From the NCBI GenBank assembly GCA_028748945.1, contig JAQTOL010000253.1, positions 1 to 5,412 of the forward strand: DNA of 5,412 nucleotides. Direction: 5' to 3'. The notes beneath the pieces are model-generated. The model did no database searches. It was not told the origin of the DNA and was given only the letters and a program-made list of their open reading frames with translations. Source of the stretch: Paludibacter sp. (lineage in GTDB: Bacteria; Bacteroidota; Bacteroidia; Bacteroidales; Paludibacteraceae). Made by a program: the position numbers and the translations under genes. Positions 1 through 5,412 of the stretch are shown here, piece by piece. The number at the start of each line of letters is the position of its first letter. Position 1 is the stretch's first letter.

Positions 1-35
1 AACAGAAAGAGTAAAAATCCAATAGTTTTTTTCAT
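1..35 (-). CDS. 5' end of an exported protein, second gene of the leftward operon (partial)
   Basis: Only the first 11 codons are inside the window, reading MKKTIGFLLFL before the left edge cuts the gene. Two lysines followed by a run of hydrophobic residues are the beginning of a signal peptide or N-terminal anchor, so the product is very likely exported or membrane-bound. The ATG at 35-33 is supported by a full AGGAGG nine bases upstream. It lies 16 nt after the stop of the beta-propeller gene on the same strand, so the two are almost certainly one transcript. The family cannot be told from so few residues. Confidence 0.75.
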   Translation of the reverse strand, partial: MKKTIGFLLFL

Positions 36-44
36 TTTCGTTTT

Positions 45-50
45 CCTCCT
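45..50 (-). promoter_or_regulatory. Canonical Shine-Dalgarno AGGAGG before the partial exported gene
   Basis: On the minus strand the sequence reads AGGAGG, with nine bases between it and the ATG at 35-33. It sits directly after the TAA stop (54-52) of the upstream gene. A perfect anti-Shine-Dalgarno match is uncommon in Bacteroidota, and the other complete genes here have only A-rich leaders. It fixes the start of the partial gene and suggests that gene can initiate strongly on its own. Confidence 0.7.
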
Positions 51-51
51 C

Positions 52-954
52 TTATTTAATTTGAATCTTAACTAAATACAGTTCCCCTTTTTCGGTATTG
101 AAGGCTATTTGAGAGCCATCGGGCGAGGCTGCAGGATACATAGCCATTACTTCTTTAGGTGTGTTAAGTGTTTGACGGGCTTTTCCATCGATTGAAAGAA
201 CAACCAAACTGGATGAAAGCAGTTTCTCTCCATCATCTTTATCATCCATACCTACTAACCATTCGTTATTAATCCAGACAGGAGCATTTAGTTTTCCTAG
301 AGATTTTGGATTGGTTCCATCAATTCTACAAACAAAAGTTCCTTTACCTGCAACTGTGTAGGCAATATTTTTCTTGTCGGGAGAAATGCTGGGCCAAATG
401 TAACTGGCAGATTCGCCATTTGGAGTTAATACCTTCCGCATACTTCCGGTATAGAGCACTATTTTCTGATTTTCGATGCAAACTACGGGAGCTACATCTG
501 GAGTCATAATATTAACTCGAAAAAGTTTATTCCCTTTCACATATTGGGGTTTATTTGCTGAAAATCTGGCCGTTATAGGCTCCCTGGTAGGTGCTGCCAG
601 TTGAACCTGCTTTCCTGTTACCCGGGATAAGGATACTAAAGAATTATTTCGTAATCTATTGATGTATTGTGTTTTTTTGTACACAATGGTATTTCCATCA
701 GCACTAATCTGGACACCGTAACCTGCTCCGGGATCCGTAGTGAGTACTTTTACAAAATTGTCTGCAAAATTATATTGCCTTAAGCCGGTATAATTCTCGG
801 ATGTAGTGAGTAAATAGTCTCCTGATGGACTAAAAGCAGGATGATAATAGCCTCCCACTTCTGAATTTTTCAAAAACGAAATTGACTGTACATTAATTTG
901 TTGAGCAGTTAACACTTGTCCAACCATGGCAAATAGAAGAAGGATTTTTTTCAT
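52..954 (-). CDS. Secreted TolB-like / PD40 beta-propeller protein
   Basis: This is a 300-aa protein with a clear signal peptide: MKK, a hydrophobic core at residues 4-16, and likely cleavage after LTA at residue 17, leaving a mature protein that begins QQ. The rest shows the WD40-like PD40 repeat pattern of TolB-type propellers, in which a short S-P-D/S-G turn precedes a beta strand. Examples are FSPSGDYLL (about 41-49), ISADGNTIVY (83-92), ISPDKKNIAYT (190-200) and ASPDGSQIAF (276-285), with a less regular strand near VWINNEWLVG (226-235). No catalytic motif or second domain is visible. TolB itself is longer and has an N-terminal alpha/beta domain that this protein lacks, so it is a propeller-only relative. 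It probably acts as a periplasmic or surface binding scaffold; the ligand cannot be inferred. The N-terminal MKKILLL start is preferred because it creates the signal peptide. The leader upstream has no Shine-Dalgarno sequence. It is the first gene of a leftward operon with another exported protein. Confidence 0.85.
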   Translation of the reverse strand: MKKILLLFAMVGQVLTAQQINVQSISFLKNSEVGGYYHPAFSPSGDYLLTTSENYTGLRQYNFADNFVKVLTTDPGAGYGVQISADGNTIVYKKTQYINRLRNNSLVSLSRVTGKQVQLAAPTREPITARFSANKPQYVKGNKLFRVNIMTPDVAPVVCIENQKIVLYTGSMRKVLTPNGESASYIWPSISPDKKNIAYTVAGKGTFVCRIDGTNPKSLGKLNAPVWINNEWLVGMDDKDDGEKLLSSSLVVLSIDGKARQTLNTPKEVMAMYPAASPDGSQIAFNTEKGELYLVKIQIK

Positions 955-995
955 AATAGTAATAATTAAATAAATATTTAAAAAATAACGGGAGG

Positions 996-1026
996 TAAAA
1001 GTACATATTATTTTGAAAAATGCAAA
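996..1026 (-). promoter_or_regulatory. Candidate Bacteroidota-type promoter for the propeller operon
   Basis: On the minus strand a TTTG at 1026-1023 is followed after 19 nt by TACTTTTA at 1003-996, which matches the -7 consensus TAnnTTTG at seven of eight positions. Transcription would begin near 990, leaving a leader of roughly 35 nt before the ATG at 954. The TTTG element lies inside the 12-bp palindrome, so a protein bound there would block this promoter. The assignment rests on consensus matching alone. Confidence 0.4.
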
Positions 1027-1033
1027 CGTTTGC
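1022..1033. promoter_or_regulatory. Perfect 12-bp palindrome, LacI/PurR-type operator candidate
   Basis: GCAAACGTTTGC is its own reverse complement, with no mismatch and a central CG. This is the core layout of operators bound by the LacI/GalR family; it closely resembles the E. coli PurR box (ACGCAAACGTTTTCGT) and catabolite-responsive elements. It lies between two divergent transcription units, overlaps a candidate -33 element for the leftward operon, and sits 11 nt upstream of a candidate -33 element for the rightward gene. No LacI-family regulator gene is in the window, so the binding protein is unknown. Confidence 0.55.
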
Positions 1034-1044
1034 GTAACTTATTT

Positions 1045-1073
1045 TTTGTTTTTAGAATGATTTTTTGTATTTG
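1045..1073 (+). promoter_or_regulatory. Candidate upstream promoter for the oxidoreductase gene
   Basis: TTTG at 1045-1048 is followed after 17 nt by TGTATTTG at 1066-1073, a seven-of-eight match to the Bacteroidota -7 box TAnnTTTG. The start would fall near 1080, giving a leader of about 80 nt. The 11-nt distance from the palindrome fits control by the same regulator. This is a consensus match only. Confidence 0.4.
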
Positions 1074-1139
1074 CGTCATTTAAAGGAGAACATTGCCAGT
1101 CAGGATGCATTTGAAATCATGAATAAAAGAATAATTCCT

Positions 1140-1147
1140 TATATTTG
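1140..1147 (+). promoter_or_regulatory. Perfect -7 box TATATTTG just before the oxidoreductase start
   Basis: TATATTTG matches TAnnTTTG exactly. Transcription from it would start near 1154 and leave a leader of only about 9 nt before the ATG at 1163. The best upstream TTTG, at 1110-1113, is 26 nt away, longer than the usual spacer, so the -33 half is weak. If this promoter is used, the in-frame TTG at 1145 lies inside the promoter and cannot be the translation start. Confidence 0.4.
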
Positions 1148-1162
1148 CGTACAAAATGGATT

Positions 1163-2161
1163 ATGGCAAAAATAAATCAGATTATCTGGGGAGTCATTGG
1201 TGCGGGAGATGTGTGTGAAATAAAAAGTGCACCGGCTCTTTCGAAAATCCCCTTTTCGAAAGTAAAAATGATTATGCGTCGTGATGCCGTGAAAGCGGCT
1301 GATTACGCTAAACGTCACAAAATTGAATACTGGACAACAAATCTGGATGATTTGTTGAGCGATAAAGAGATTAACGCGATATACATAGCCACACCACCCG
1401 ATACACATGCCGAAATTACACTCAAAGCGGCAGCAGCAGGAAAGGCCGTGTATGTTGAGAAACCGATGGCAACAACTTATGCTGAGTGCTTACGAATGAT
1501 TGATGCGTGTGTAATAGCGGAAGTTCCATTGTTCGTCGCTTACTACCGGCGAACATTACCCGGGTTTTTAAAAGTGAAGGAAATCATTGAAAAAGGGTTG
1601 ATTGGTGATATTCGCTTTGTCAATATTGAAATGTACCAGTCGATTCAAACGGATATTATTGCCAACATAGCAACCAATTGGCGAATTATTCCCGAAATTG
1701 CAGGAGGAGGTTATTTCCACGATTTATCATCTCATCAACTGGATTATCTTGATTTCCTGTTTGGTCCCATCGTTGAGGCTCATGGAGTTTCAGAAAATCA
1801 GGCGGGATTATATACAGCCGATGATATTGTTTCCGGATCTTTCAGGTTTGAGAACGGTGTAGTGGGTTCGGGAATCTGGTGTTTTACAACTGATCCGGTT
1901 TCTGAAAAAGATCAAATTAATATTGTAGGTTCGCAGGGTGAACTGTCATTTAATACTTTCGGAAATCCAATGATAATAAATATGGAAAGCTCAACAAATG
2001 GTAAACAACAGTTTGTTTTCAATCATTTACAACCCATTCAGGAACCTCTTATAAAATTGATAGTGGACGAATTACGGGGTGTTGGAACTGCTCCAGGCAA
2101 TGGAATAAGCGGGGCCAGAACCAATTGGGTTATGGAACAAATAATTGGAAAACAGGATTGA
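1163..2161 (+). CDS. Gfo/Idh/MocA-family NAD(P)-dependent oxidoreductase
   Basis: The 332-aa product has the two-domain plan and usual length of this family. An N-terminal Rossmann fold begins with WGVIGAGDV (residues 9-17), which contains the dinucleotide-binding glycines. YIATPPDTHAE (74-84) follows, then VEKPMATT (98-105), whose Lys100 is the family's catalytic or substrate-contacting lysine. NWR (172-174) and GGGYFHDLSSHQLD (181-194) form the C-terminal domain active-site signature, with Asp187 and His191 at the conserved positions. Family members oxidise or reduce hydroxyl or keto groups of sugars, inositols and sugar nucleotides with NAD(P). The exact substrate cannot be read here; anhydrofructose-reductase-like, inositol-dehydrogenase-like or xylose-dehydrogenase-like roles are all possible. 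There is no signal peptide, so it is cytoplasmic. The ATG at 1163 is chosen over a TTG at 1145 because the TTG falls inside a -7 box. No terminator is evident before the peptidase 122 nt downstream. Confidence 0.92.
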   Translation: MAKINQIIWGVIGAGDVCEIKSAPALSKIPFSKVKMIMRRDAVKAADYAKRHKIEYWTTNLDDLLSDKEINAIYIATPPDTHAEITLKAAAAGKAVYVEKPMATTYAECLRMIDACVIAEVPLFVAYYRRTLPGFLKVKEIIEKGLIGDIRFVNIEMYQSIQTDIIANIATNWRIIPEIAGGGYFHDLSSHQLDYLDFLFGPIVEAHGVSENQAGLYTADDIVSGSFRFENGVVGSGIWCFTTDPVSEKDQINIVGSQGELSFNTFGNPMIINMESSTNGKQQFVFNHLQPIQEPLIKLIVDELRGVGTAPGNGISGARTNWVMEQIIGKQD

Positions 2162-2283
2162 ATAAACTAATCTAACTGATTGTTTCGATCATAACAAAAA
2201 TAGAAAATTCGACTTTATTTAGTACTTTTACACATCAATCCTTCCTTGATTACATATACATTTTGTTTTAAAAGAAGATAACA

Positions 2284-4695
2284 ATGAGAAAACTAACTTC
2301 AACCCTTTTATTTATGACGATAGGATTATCGCACAACATGGCACAGGAAAATTTGAGTTACCAAAAGCCACCACAAAGCATTATGCAATTGGCCGATTAC
2401 GAACGTGCCCCACAGGTATCAATCGACTCCAAAAAAATATATATGTTGCTTAGTTACAGGAGCACATACAAAACCCTTGACGATCTTAATCAGGAAGAAA
2501 TGAGTCTGGGTGGATTACGCATAAATCCGGTAACCAATATTTCTACATCAATAAATTATATCAACAACCTGAAAGTGCGTGAAGTAAAAGCTATGGATCC
2601 GATACAGGTGACAGGATTACCGGAGAATCCACGTATTGCTTATGTGACCTGGTCGCCCGACGAAAGTAAAATTGGCTTTACAAATACAAGTAAAACCGGC
2701 GTTGAACTTTGGGTGCTCGACATGGCTTCAGCACAGGCTACCCGACTCACCGAACCGGTTGTAAATGCTAATCTTGGCAATCCGTTCGAGTGGTTAGCCG
2801 ACAGCAAGCATTTGCTCGTCCGGTTATTGCCCAAAAAACGTCCCGAGTTGTTGAATTCAAAAAAAGATTTACCTACAGGTCCTATTGTGTCAGTCAGCGA
2901 TGGGCCTAAATCCCAAAATCGTACTTATCCCGATTTGTTGAAAAATTCATCGGACGAAGCCAACTTTGTTACGCTTACTACTTCGGAACTGTATAAAGTT
3001 GATCTCAACGGACAAGCCATATTGTTCAAAAGCAAAAATATCTATGCCGGTGAAAGTATTTCGCCCGATGGTAAATATGTACTCGTTACTACTTTGCACA
3101 AACCTTTTTCGTATGTCGTTCCACTTAACCGCTTTCCACAAATCAGTGTTGTTTACGATATGGATGGAAAGGAAATAAAAAAAGTAAATGATGTGCCTCT
3201 TTCGGAAGTCTTGCCTAAAGGTTTTATGGCCGTACGAACAGGGAAACGTGCCATGAACTGGCGTAACGATGAACCATCCGTACTTTATTATGTAGAAGCA
3301 CTGGATGGCGGTGATCCTCAAATCAAAGCCGATTTCAGAGACGCGCTTTATCAATGGAAATCTCCTTTTACCGAATCTCCTGTTTTGTTGACTAAAACCA
3401 TTTCACGCTATTCGTATGTAACCTGGGGTGACGAGTCGGTGGCAATGGTGCAGGACGAGTGGTACGATACCCGTAATGAAAAAACGTATCTTTTCAATCC
3501 GTCAAATCCGGATGAAAAAGCAAAAATAATTACTGACCGTAACTTTCAGGATGTTTATTCCGATCCGGGCAATTTTGAAACGTTGAAAAATAAATACGGG
3601 AAATATATATTGGCAATAGAAGGTAATCATCTGTTCCGGATTGGTGATGGGTATACCACCAAAGGTCAATTTCCGTTTATCGACGAGTTTGATATAAAAA
3701 CATTAAAAACAAAGAGATTGTACCAGTCGGCTTATACCGACAAAATGGAGGAAATTTTTACGATTGAAGATTTCAAAAAAGGACAGGCACTCGTACGTAT
3801 TCAATCGAAAAACGAATATCCGAACTATTATTTCCGAAATATAAAGAAAAAAAATGATCTTACGCAAATAACTCACTTCCCTAATCCGTTCGAAAGCATC
3901 AAGGATGTTTACAAAGAACTGATAAAATATAAAAGGGCCGATGGGGTGGAATTGTCGGGTACACTCTATTTGCCGGCGGGTTATGACCGTAGTAAAAAAG
4001 AAAAATTGCCGTTGCTTATCTGGGCTTATCCGGCCGAATACAAAGATAAAAACAGCGCCGGACAAAGTACAGCCAATCCCAATGAATTTACTTATCCGTA
4101 TTACGGTTCGTTTGTGTATTGGGTAACGCGCGGGTATGTGGTACTGGACGATGCAGCTTTCCCAATAATCGGTGAAGGTAAAACCGAACCCAACGATTCG
4201 TTTGTAGAGCAACTGGTGGCAAATGCCAAAGCTGCCATCGATGCAGTTGATTCATTGGGTTATATAAACCGGAAGAAAGTAGCGGTCGGTGGACATTCGT
4301 ATGGAGCATTTATGGTTGCCAATCTGTTGTCACATTGTGACTTGTTTGCCTGTGGTATTGCCCGGAGCGGAGCCTATAACCGCACACTGACACCATTTGG
4401 CTTCCAGAGCGAACAACGCAATTACTGGGATGCCCCCAATGTATATAATACGATGTCCCCTTTCCAGAATGCCGATAAAATGAAAACGCCGATTCTGCTG
4501 GTTCACGGTGAAGCCGATAATAATCCTGGCACTTTTACGCTGCAAACGGAACGCTACTTTCAGGCTTTGAAGGGATTGGGTGCTCCGGCACGCATGGTTA
4601 TTTTGCCCAAAGAAGCCCATGGCTATGTGGCGCGTGAAAATATCCTCCATTTATTGTGGGAGCAGGATCAGTTCTTGGAAAAGTATCTGAAATGA
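2284..4695 (+). CDS. Secreted S9D serine peptidase, glutamyl endopeptidase-like (prolyl oligopeptidase fold)
   Basis: The 803-aa protein has a signal peptide with likely cleavage after HNMA (residue 20). A long beta-propeller region (about 110-540) includes YVTWSPDESKIGF (120-132) and SISPDGKYVL (258-267). A C-terminal alpha/beta hydrolase (about 545-803) follows. The nucleophile is Ser672 in GGHSYGAFM. Asp745 in HGEADNNPGT and His779 in KEAHGY complete the expected triad, so the enzyme looks active. From memory, the stretches RTYPDLL, GGHSYGAFM, CGIARSGAYNRTLTPFGFQ, MSPF, HGEADNNPGT and the C-terminal LWE pattern match plant chloroplast glutamyl endopeptidase (CGEP, MEROPS S9D) closely. That supports cleavage of peptides after Glu, probably in the periplasm, although specificity is inferred. 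The propeller normally limits access to small or unfolded substrates. The start is set by the signal peptide, with a weak purine-rich AAGAAG upstream. The 122-nt gap before it contains only an imperfect -7-like TACTTTTA at 2223-2230 with no -33 partner, so it may have its own weak promoter or depend on read-through from the oxidoreductase. Confidence 0.93.
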   Translation: MRKLTSTLLFMTIGLSHNMAQENLSYQKPPQSIMQLADYERAPQVSIDSKKIYMLLSYRSTYKTLDDLNQEEMSLGGLRINPVTNISTSINYINNLKVREVKAMDPIQVTGLPENPRIAYVTWSPDESKIGFTNTSKTGVELWVLDMASAQATRLTEPVVNANLGNPFEWLADSKHLLVRLLPKKRPELLNSKKDLPTGPIVSVSDGPKSQNRTYPDLLKNSSDEANFVTLTTSELYKVDLNGQAILFKSKNIYAGESISPDGKYVLVTTLHKPFSYVVPLNRFPQISVVYDMDGKEIKKVNDVPLSEVLPKGFMAVRTGKRAMNWRNDEPSVLYYVEALDGGDPQIKADFRDALYQWKSPFTESPVLLTKTISRYSYVTWGDESVAMVQDEWYDTRNEKTYLFNPSNPDEKAKIITDRNFQDVYSDPGNFETLKNKYGKYILAIEGNHLFRIGDGYTTKGQFPFIDEFDIKTLKTKRLYQSAYTDKMEEIFTIEDFKKGQALVRIQSKNEYPNYYFRNIKKKNDLTQITHFPNPFESIKDVYKELIKYKRADGVELSGTLYLPAGYDRSKKEKLPLLIWAYPAEYKDKNSAGQSTANPNEFTYPYYGSFVYWVTRGYVVLDDAAFPIIGEGKTEPNDSFVEQLVANAKAAIDAVDSLGYINRKKVAVGGHSYGAFMVANLLSHCDLFACGIARSGAYNRTLTPFGFQSEQRNYWDAPNVYNTMSPFQNADKMKTPILLVHGEADNNPGTFTLQTERYFQALKGLGAPARMVILPKEAHGYVARENILHLLWEQDQFLEKYLK

Positions 4696-4792
4696 TTGCT
4701 TCATCAACCATTGTCAAAGTCCTTCGGATTGCTGACAGGGTTGATCAACTTATCTGACAGCGGACGAAGAATATTATCCCGTTGAAACAAAC

Positions 4793-4835
4793 AATACTCT
4801 CAAAGGTATAGGATACACTTTGAGAGTATTTTTTT
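4793..4835 (+). terminator. Rho-independent terminator after the S9D peptidase gene
   Basis: AATACTCTCAAAG (4793-4805) pairs perfectly over 13 bp with CTTTGAGAGTATT (4818-4830), and the strand continues into a run of T to 4835. The loop can pair further: GTAT (4806-4809) with ATAC (4813-4816) around an AGG triloop, leaving one bulged A at 4817. It lies about 100 nt after the peptidase stop. On the opposite strand the hairpin is followed by a moderately T-rich TTGTTTGTTT-like stretch, so it may also stop the leftward unit that arrives from the right. Confidence 0.9.
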
Positions 4836-4860
4836 CTATTTAATTCGGATTTAATATGTT

Positions 4861-5009
4861 ATGAGTTCACTCCGACAATCAATTATTATCCTTCAAATCC
4901 CCAAATGAAGAATATTGATTAGTACGATGATTCTCGACCTTCTGAATTATAGCAATTCAAATCGCGTTTGATTGAAACAACTATGTCAGATATTTCAAAG
5001 TGAACTCAT
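4861..5009. repeat. AT-rich intergenic stretch with nested inverted repeats
   Basis: ATGAGTTCACT (4861-4871) is repeated as its exact reverse complement AGTGAACTCAT (4999-5009), making an 11-bp perfect outer stem. Inside, CAATCAA (4876-4882) matches TTGATTG (4968-4974). Two local hairpins are also possible: AATCAAT/ATTGATT with CTTCA/TGAAG (4877-4920), and TGAATT/AATTCA around ATAGC (4943-4959). The stretch lies between the terminator and the small leftward ORF. It could be a structured 3' UTR or small RNA, a worn miniature element, or chance in AT-rich DNA. No clear target-site duplication flanks it. The rest of the gene-free interval 4696-5019 holds the terminator and nothing else recognisable. 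Confidence 0.35.
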
Positions 5010-5019
5010 TTTCTCATTA

Positions 5020-5181
5020 TTATAATTTTAAATGAATAACTTTCAGAATTTGATCCATCCTGTTTCCATTTTGACTTTGATGATACAGTCCTGGACTTCC
5101 GATTGGAGAATAGGCTATTACCACCAACAGAACTATCCACGATACCACCCACAACAATATGTTTTTTACTTTCTTTTTCAT
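5020..5181 (-). CDS. Putative 53-aa single-pass membrane small protein, coupled to the T9SS cargo gene
   Basis: On the minus strand an ATG at 5181-5179 opens a 53-codon frame ending in TAA at 5022-5020. The protein begins MKKKVKN, continues with a hydrophobic helix at residues 8-23 (ILLWVVSWIVLLVVIA), then YSPIGSPGLYH (24-34) and a polar tail ending MDQILKVIHLKL. The positive N-terminus followed by one helix suggests an inner-membrane anchor with the tail in the periplasm, or an uncleaved or late-cleaved signal sequence. Its ATG overlaps the TGA of the upstream gene as ATGA, the arrangement typical of translational coupling. The leader is A-rich without a Shine-Dalgarno sequence, as usual in this phylum. 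I do not recognise the family. An opposing frame on the plus strand (5032-5217) covers the same DNA but is antisense to a certain gene, so the minus-strand reading is preferred. Confidence 0.6.
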   Translation of the reverse strand: MKKKVKNILLWVVSWIVLLVVIAYSPIGSPGLYHQSQNGNRMDQILKVIHLKL

Positions 5182-5412
5182 TTTTTGATTAATAATCTTT
5201 TCATCACTTCTTCCTGACTGGTTTTTCCTTTTGCCAGATAGACTCCTGCCGGTAAATTCATTGGAATGGTTGTTACCCCATTGGCAATAAATTTGAATTT
5301 CTGCAACATACGTCCCTCAATATCATATAACGTTAATTCTCCCGGAATATCACTCATATTCTTTACTACCACATCATTTTGTGAACTAAATACTTTCAAA
5401 TTCTCAGTCTCT
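5178..5412 (-). CDS. C-terminal part of a T9SS-secreted protein (type A sorting domain), 5' end outside the window
   Basis: The frame is open to the right edge and shows the last 77 residues of a larger protein, beginning ETENLKVFSS. It has the features of the Por/type IX secretion C-terminal domain. These are a beta strand such as DVVVKN, then GELTLYDIEGRMLQ with the conserved Y-D-x-x-G-R turn, then LPAGVYLAKGKT, and a Lys-rich end KRLLIKK. In T9SS cargo this domain directs passage across the outer membrane and is cleaved when the protein is attached to the surface or released. The functional part of the cargo lies outside the window, so its activity is unknown. An apparent start at 5399 is only a TTG inside the frame. 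Its TGA stop shares ATGA with the following small ORF. Confidence 0.9.
   Translation of the reverse strand, partial: ETENLKVFSSQNDVVVKNMSDIPGELTLYDIEGRMLQKFKFIANGVTTIPMNLPAGVYLAKGKTSQEEVMKRLLIKK

Noticed and set aside
1145..1162. TTG start giving an 18-nt longer oxidoreductase
   Set aside because: The TTG is part of a perfect TATATTTG promoter box and adds residues that are not part of the Rossmann fold. The ATG at 1163 gives the normal short lead-in to the first beta strand.
1119..1175. 18-codon upstream reading frame (MNKRIIPYICVQNGLWQK) overlapping the oxidoreductase start
   Set aside because: It is short, has no ribosome binding signal, runs across the TATATTTG box, and shows no recognisable protein character.
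2234..2250. Hairpin ATCAA/TTGAT with a 7-nt loop in the leader of the peptidase gene
   Set aside because: Five A/T-rich base pairs are too weak to call a terminator or riboswitch, and no T run follows.
2640..4650. Several minus-strand and alternate-frame ORFs inside the S9D peptidase gene
   Set aside because: All are nested in a continuous, motif-rich coding frame. They lack family features and are shadow frames.
4740..4749. GTTGATCAAC palindrome, with CTGACAG repeated nearby at 4732-4738 and 4754-4760
   Set aside because: It is short, lies downstream of a gene just before a terminator, has no promoter near it, and is within what chance allows.
4696..4785. In-frame open stretch of 29 codons after the peptidase stop
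   Set aside because: The peptidase ends at the family's normal C-terminus, and the extension shows no domain character. It is a chance open frame rather than readthrough or a recent truncation.
5032..5217. 61-codon plus-strand frame over the same DNA as the small membrane protein
   Set aside because: It runs antisense into a well-supported T9SS sorting domain. Its aromatic- and Ile-rich composition reflects reading the opposite strand of coupled genes.
5178..5399. A complete 73-aa protein starting at 5399
   Set aside because: The start is a TTG codon inside a frame that stays open to the window edge, and the sequence is a C-terminal sorting domain, so this is the end of a larger protein.

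Overview
The window looks like a chromosomal segment from a member of the Bacteroidota, probably Bacteroidales. This rests on a C-terminal sorting domain of the type IX secretion system (T9SS), promoter elements of the TTTG / TAnnTTTG kind used by this phylum, A-rich leaders with little Shine-Dalgarno signal at most starts, and a modest GC content. No mobile element, tRNA, rRNA or CRISPR array is visible.

Layout. Positions 1-954 carry a leftward pair. First is a complete 300-aa secreted beta-propeller protein of the TolB/PD40 type. Its stop is followed after 16 nt by the start of a second exported protein, of which only the first 11 codons lie in the window. Positions 955-1162 are a divergent control region with a perfect 12-bp LacI/PurR-like palindrome and candidate promoters facing both ways. 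Rightward from 1163 are a Gfo/Idh/MocA-family NAD(P)-dependent oxidoreductase (332 aa) and then, after 122 nt, a secreted 803-aa S9D prolyl-oligopeptidase-fold serine peptidase, which strongly resembles plant chloroplast glutamyl endopeptidase. A strong rho-independent terminator follows at about 4793-4835. From the right edge a leftward unit runs toward it: the last 77 codons of a T9SS cargo protein, whose stop overlaps (ATGA) the start of a 53-codon membrane-anchored small protein at 5020-5181. The intervening AT-rich stretch at 4861-5009 holds nested inverted repeats.

How the genes may relate. The LacI-type palindrome lies between the exported propeller operon and the sugar-oxidoreductase-like gene, so joint control by a carbohydrate-responsive repressor is plausible (inference). 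The S9D peptidase is predicted to act on peptides in the periplasm. The least ordinary item is the small ORF overlapping the end of the T9SS cargo gene. It has a Lys-rich N-terminus, one hydrophobic helix and a YSPIGSPGLY segment, and may be an unannotated small membrane protein co-translated with secreted cargo.
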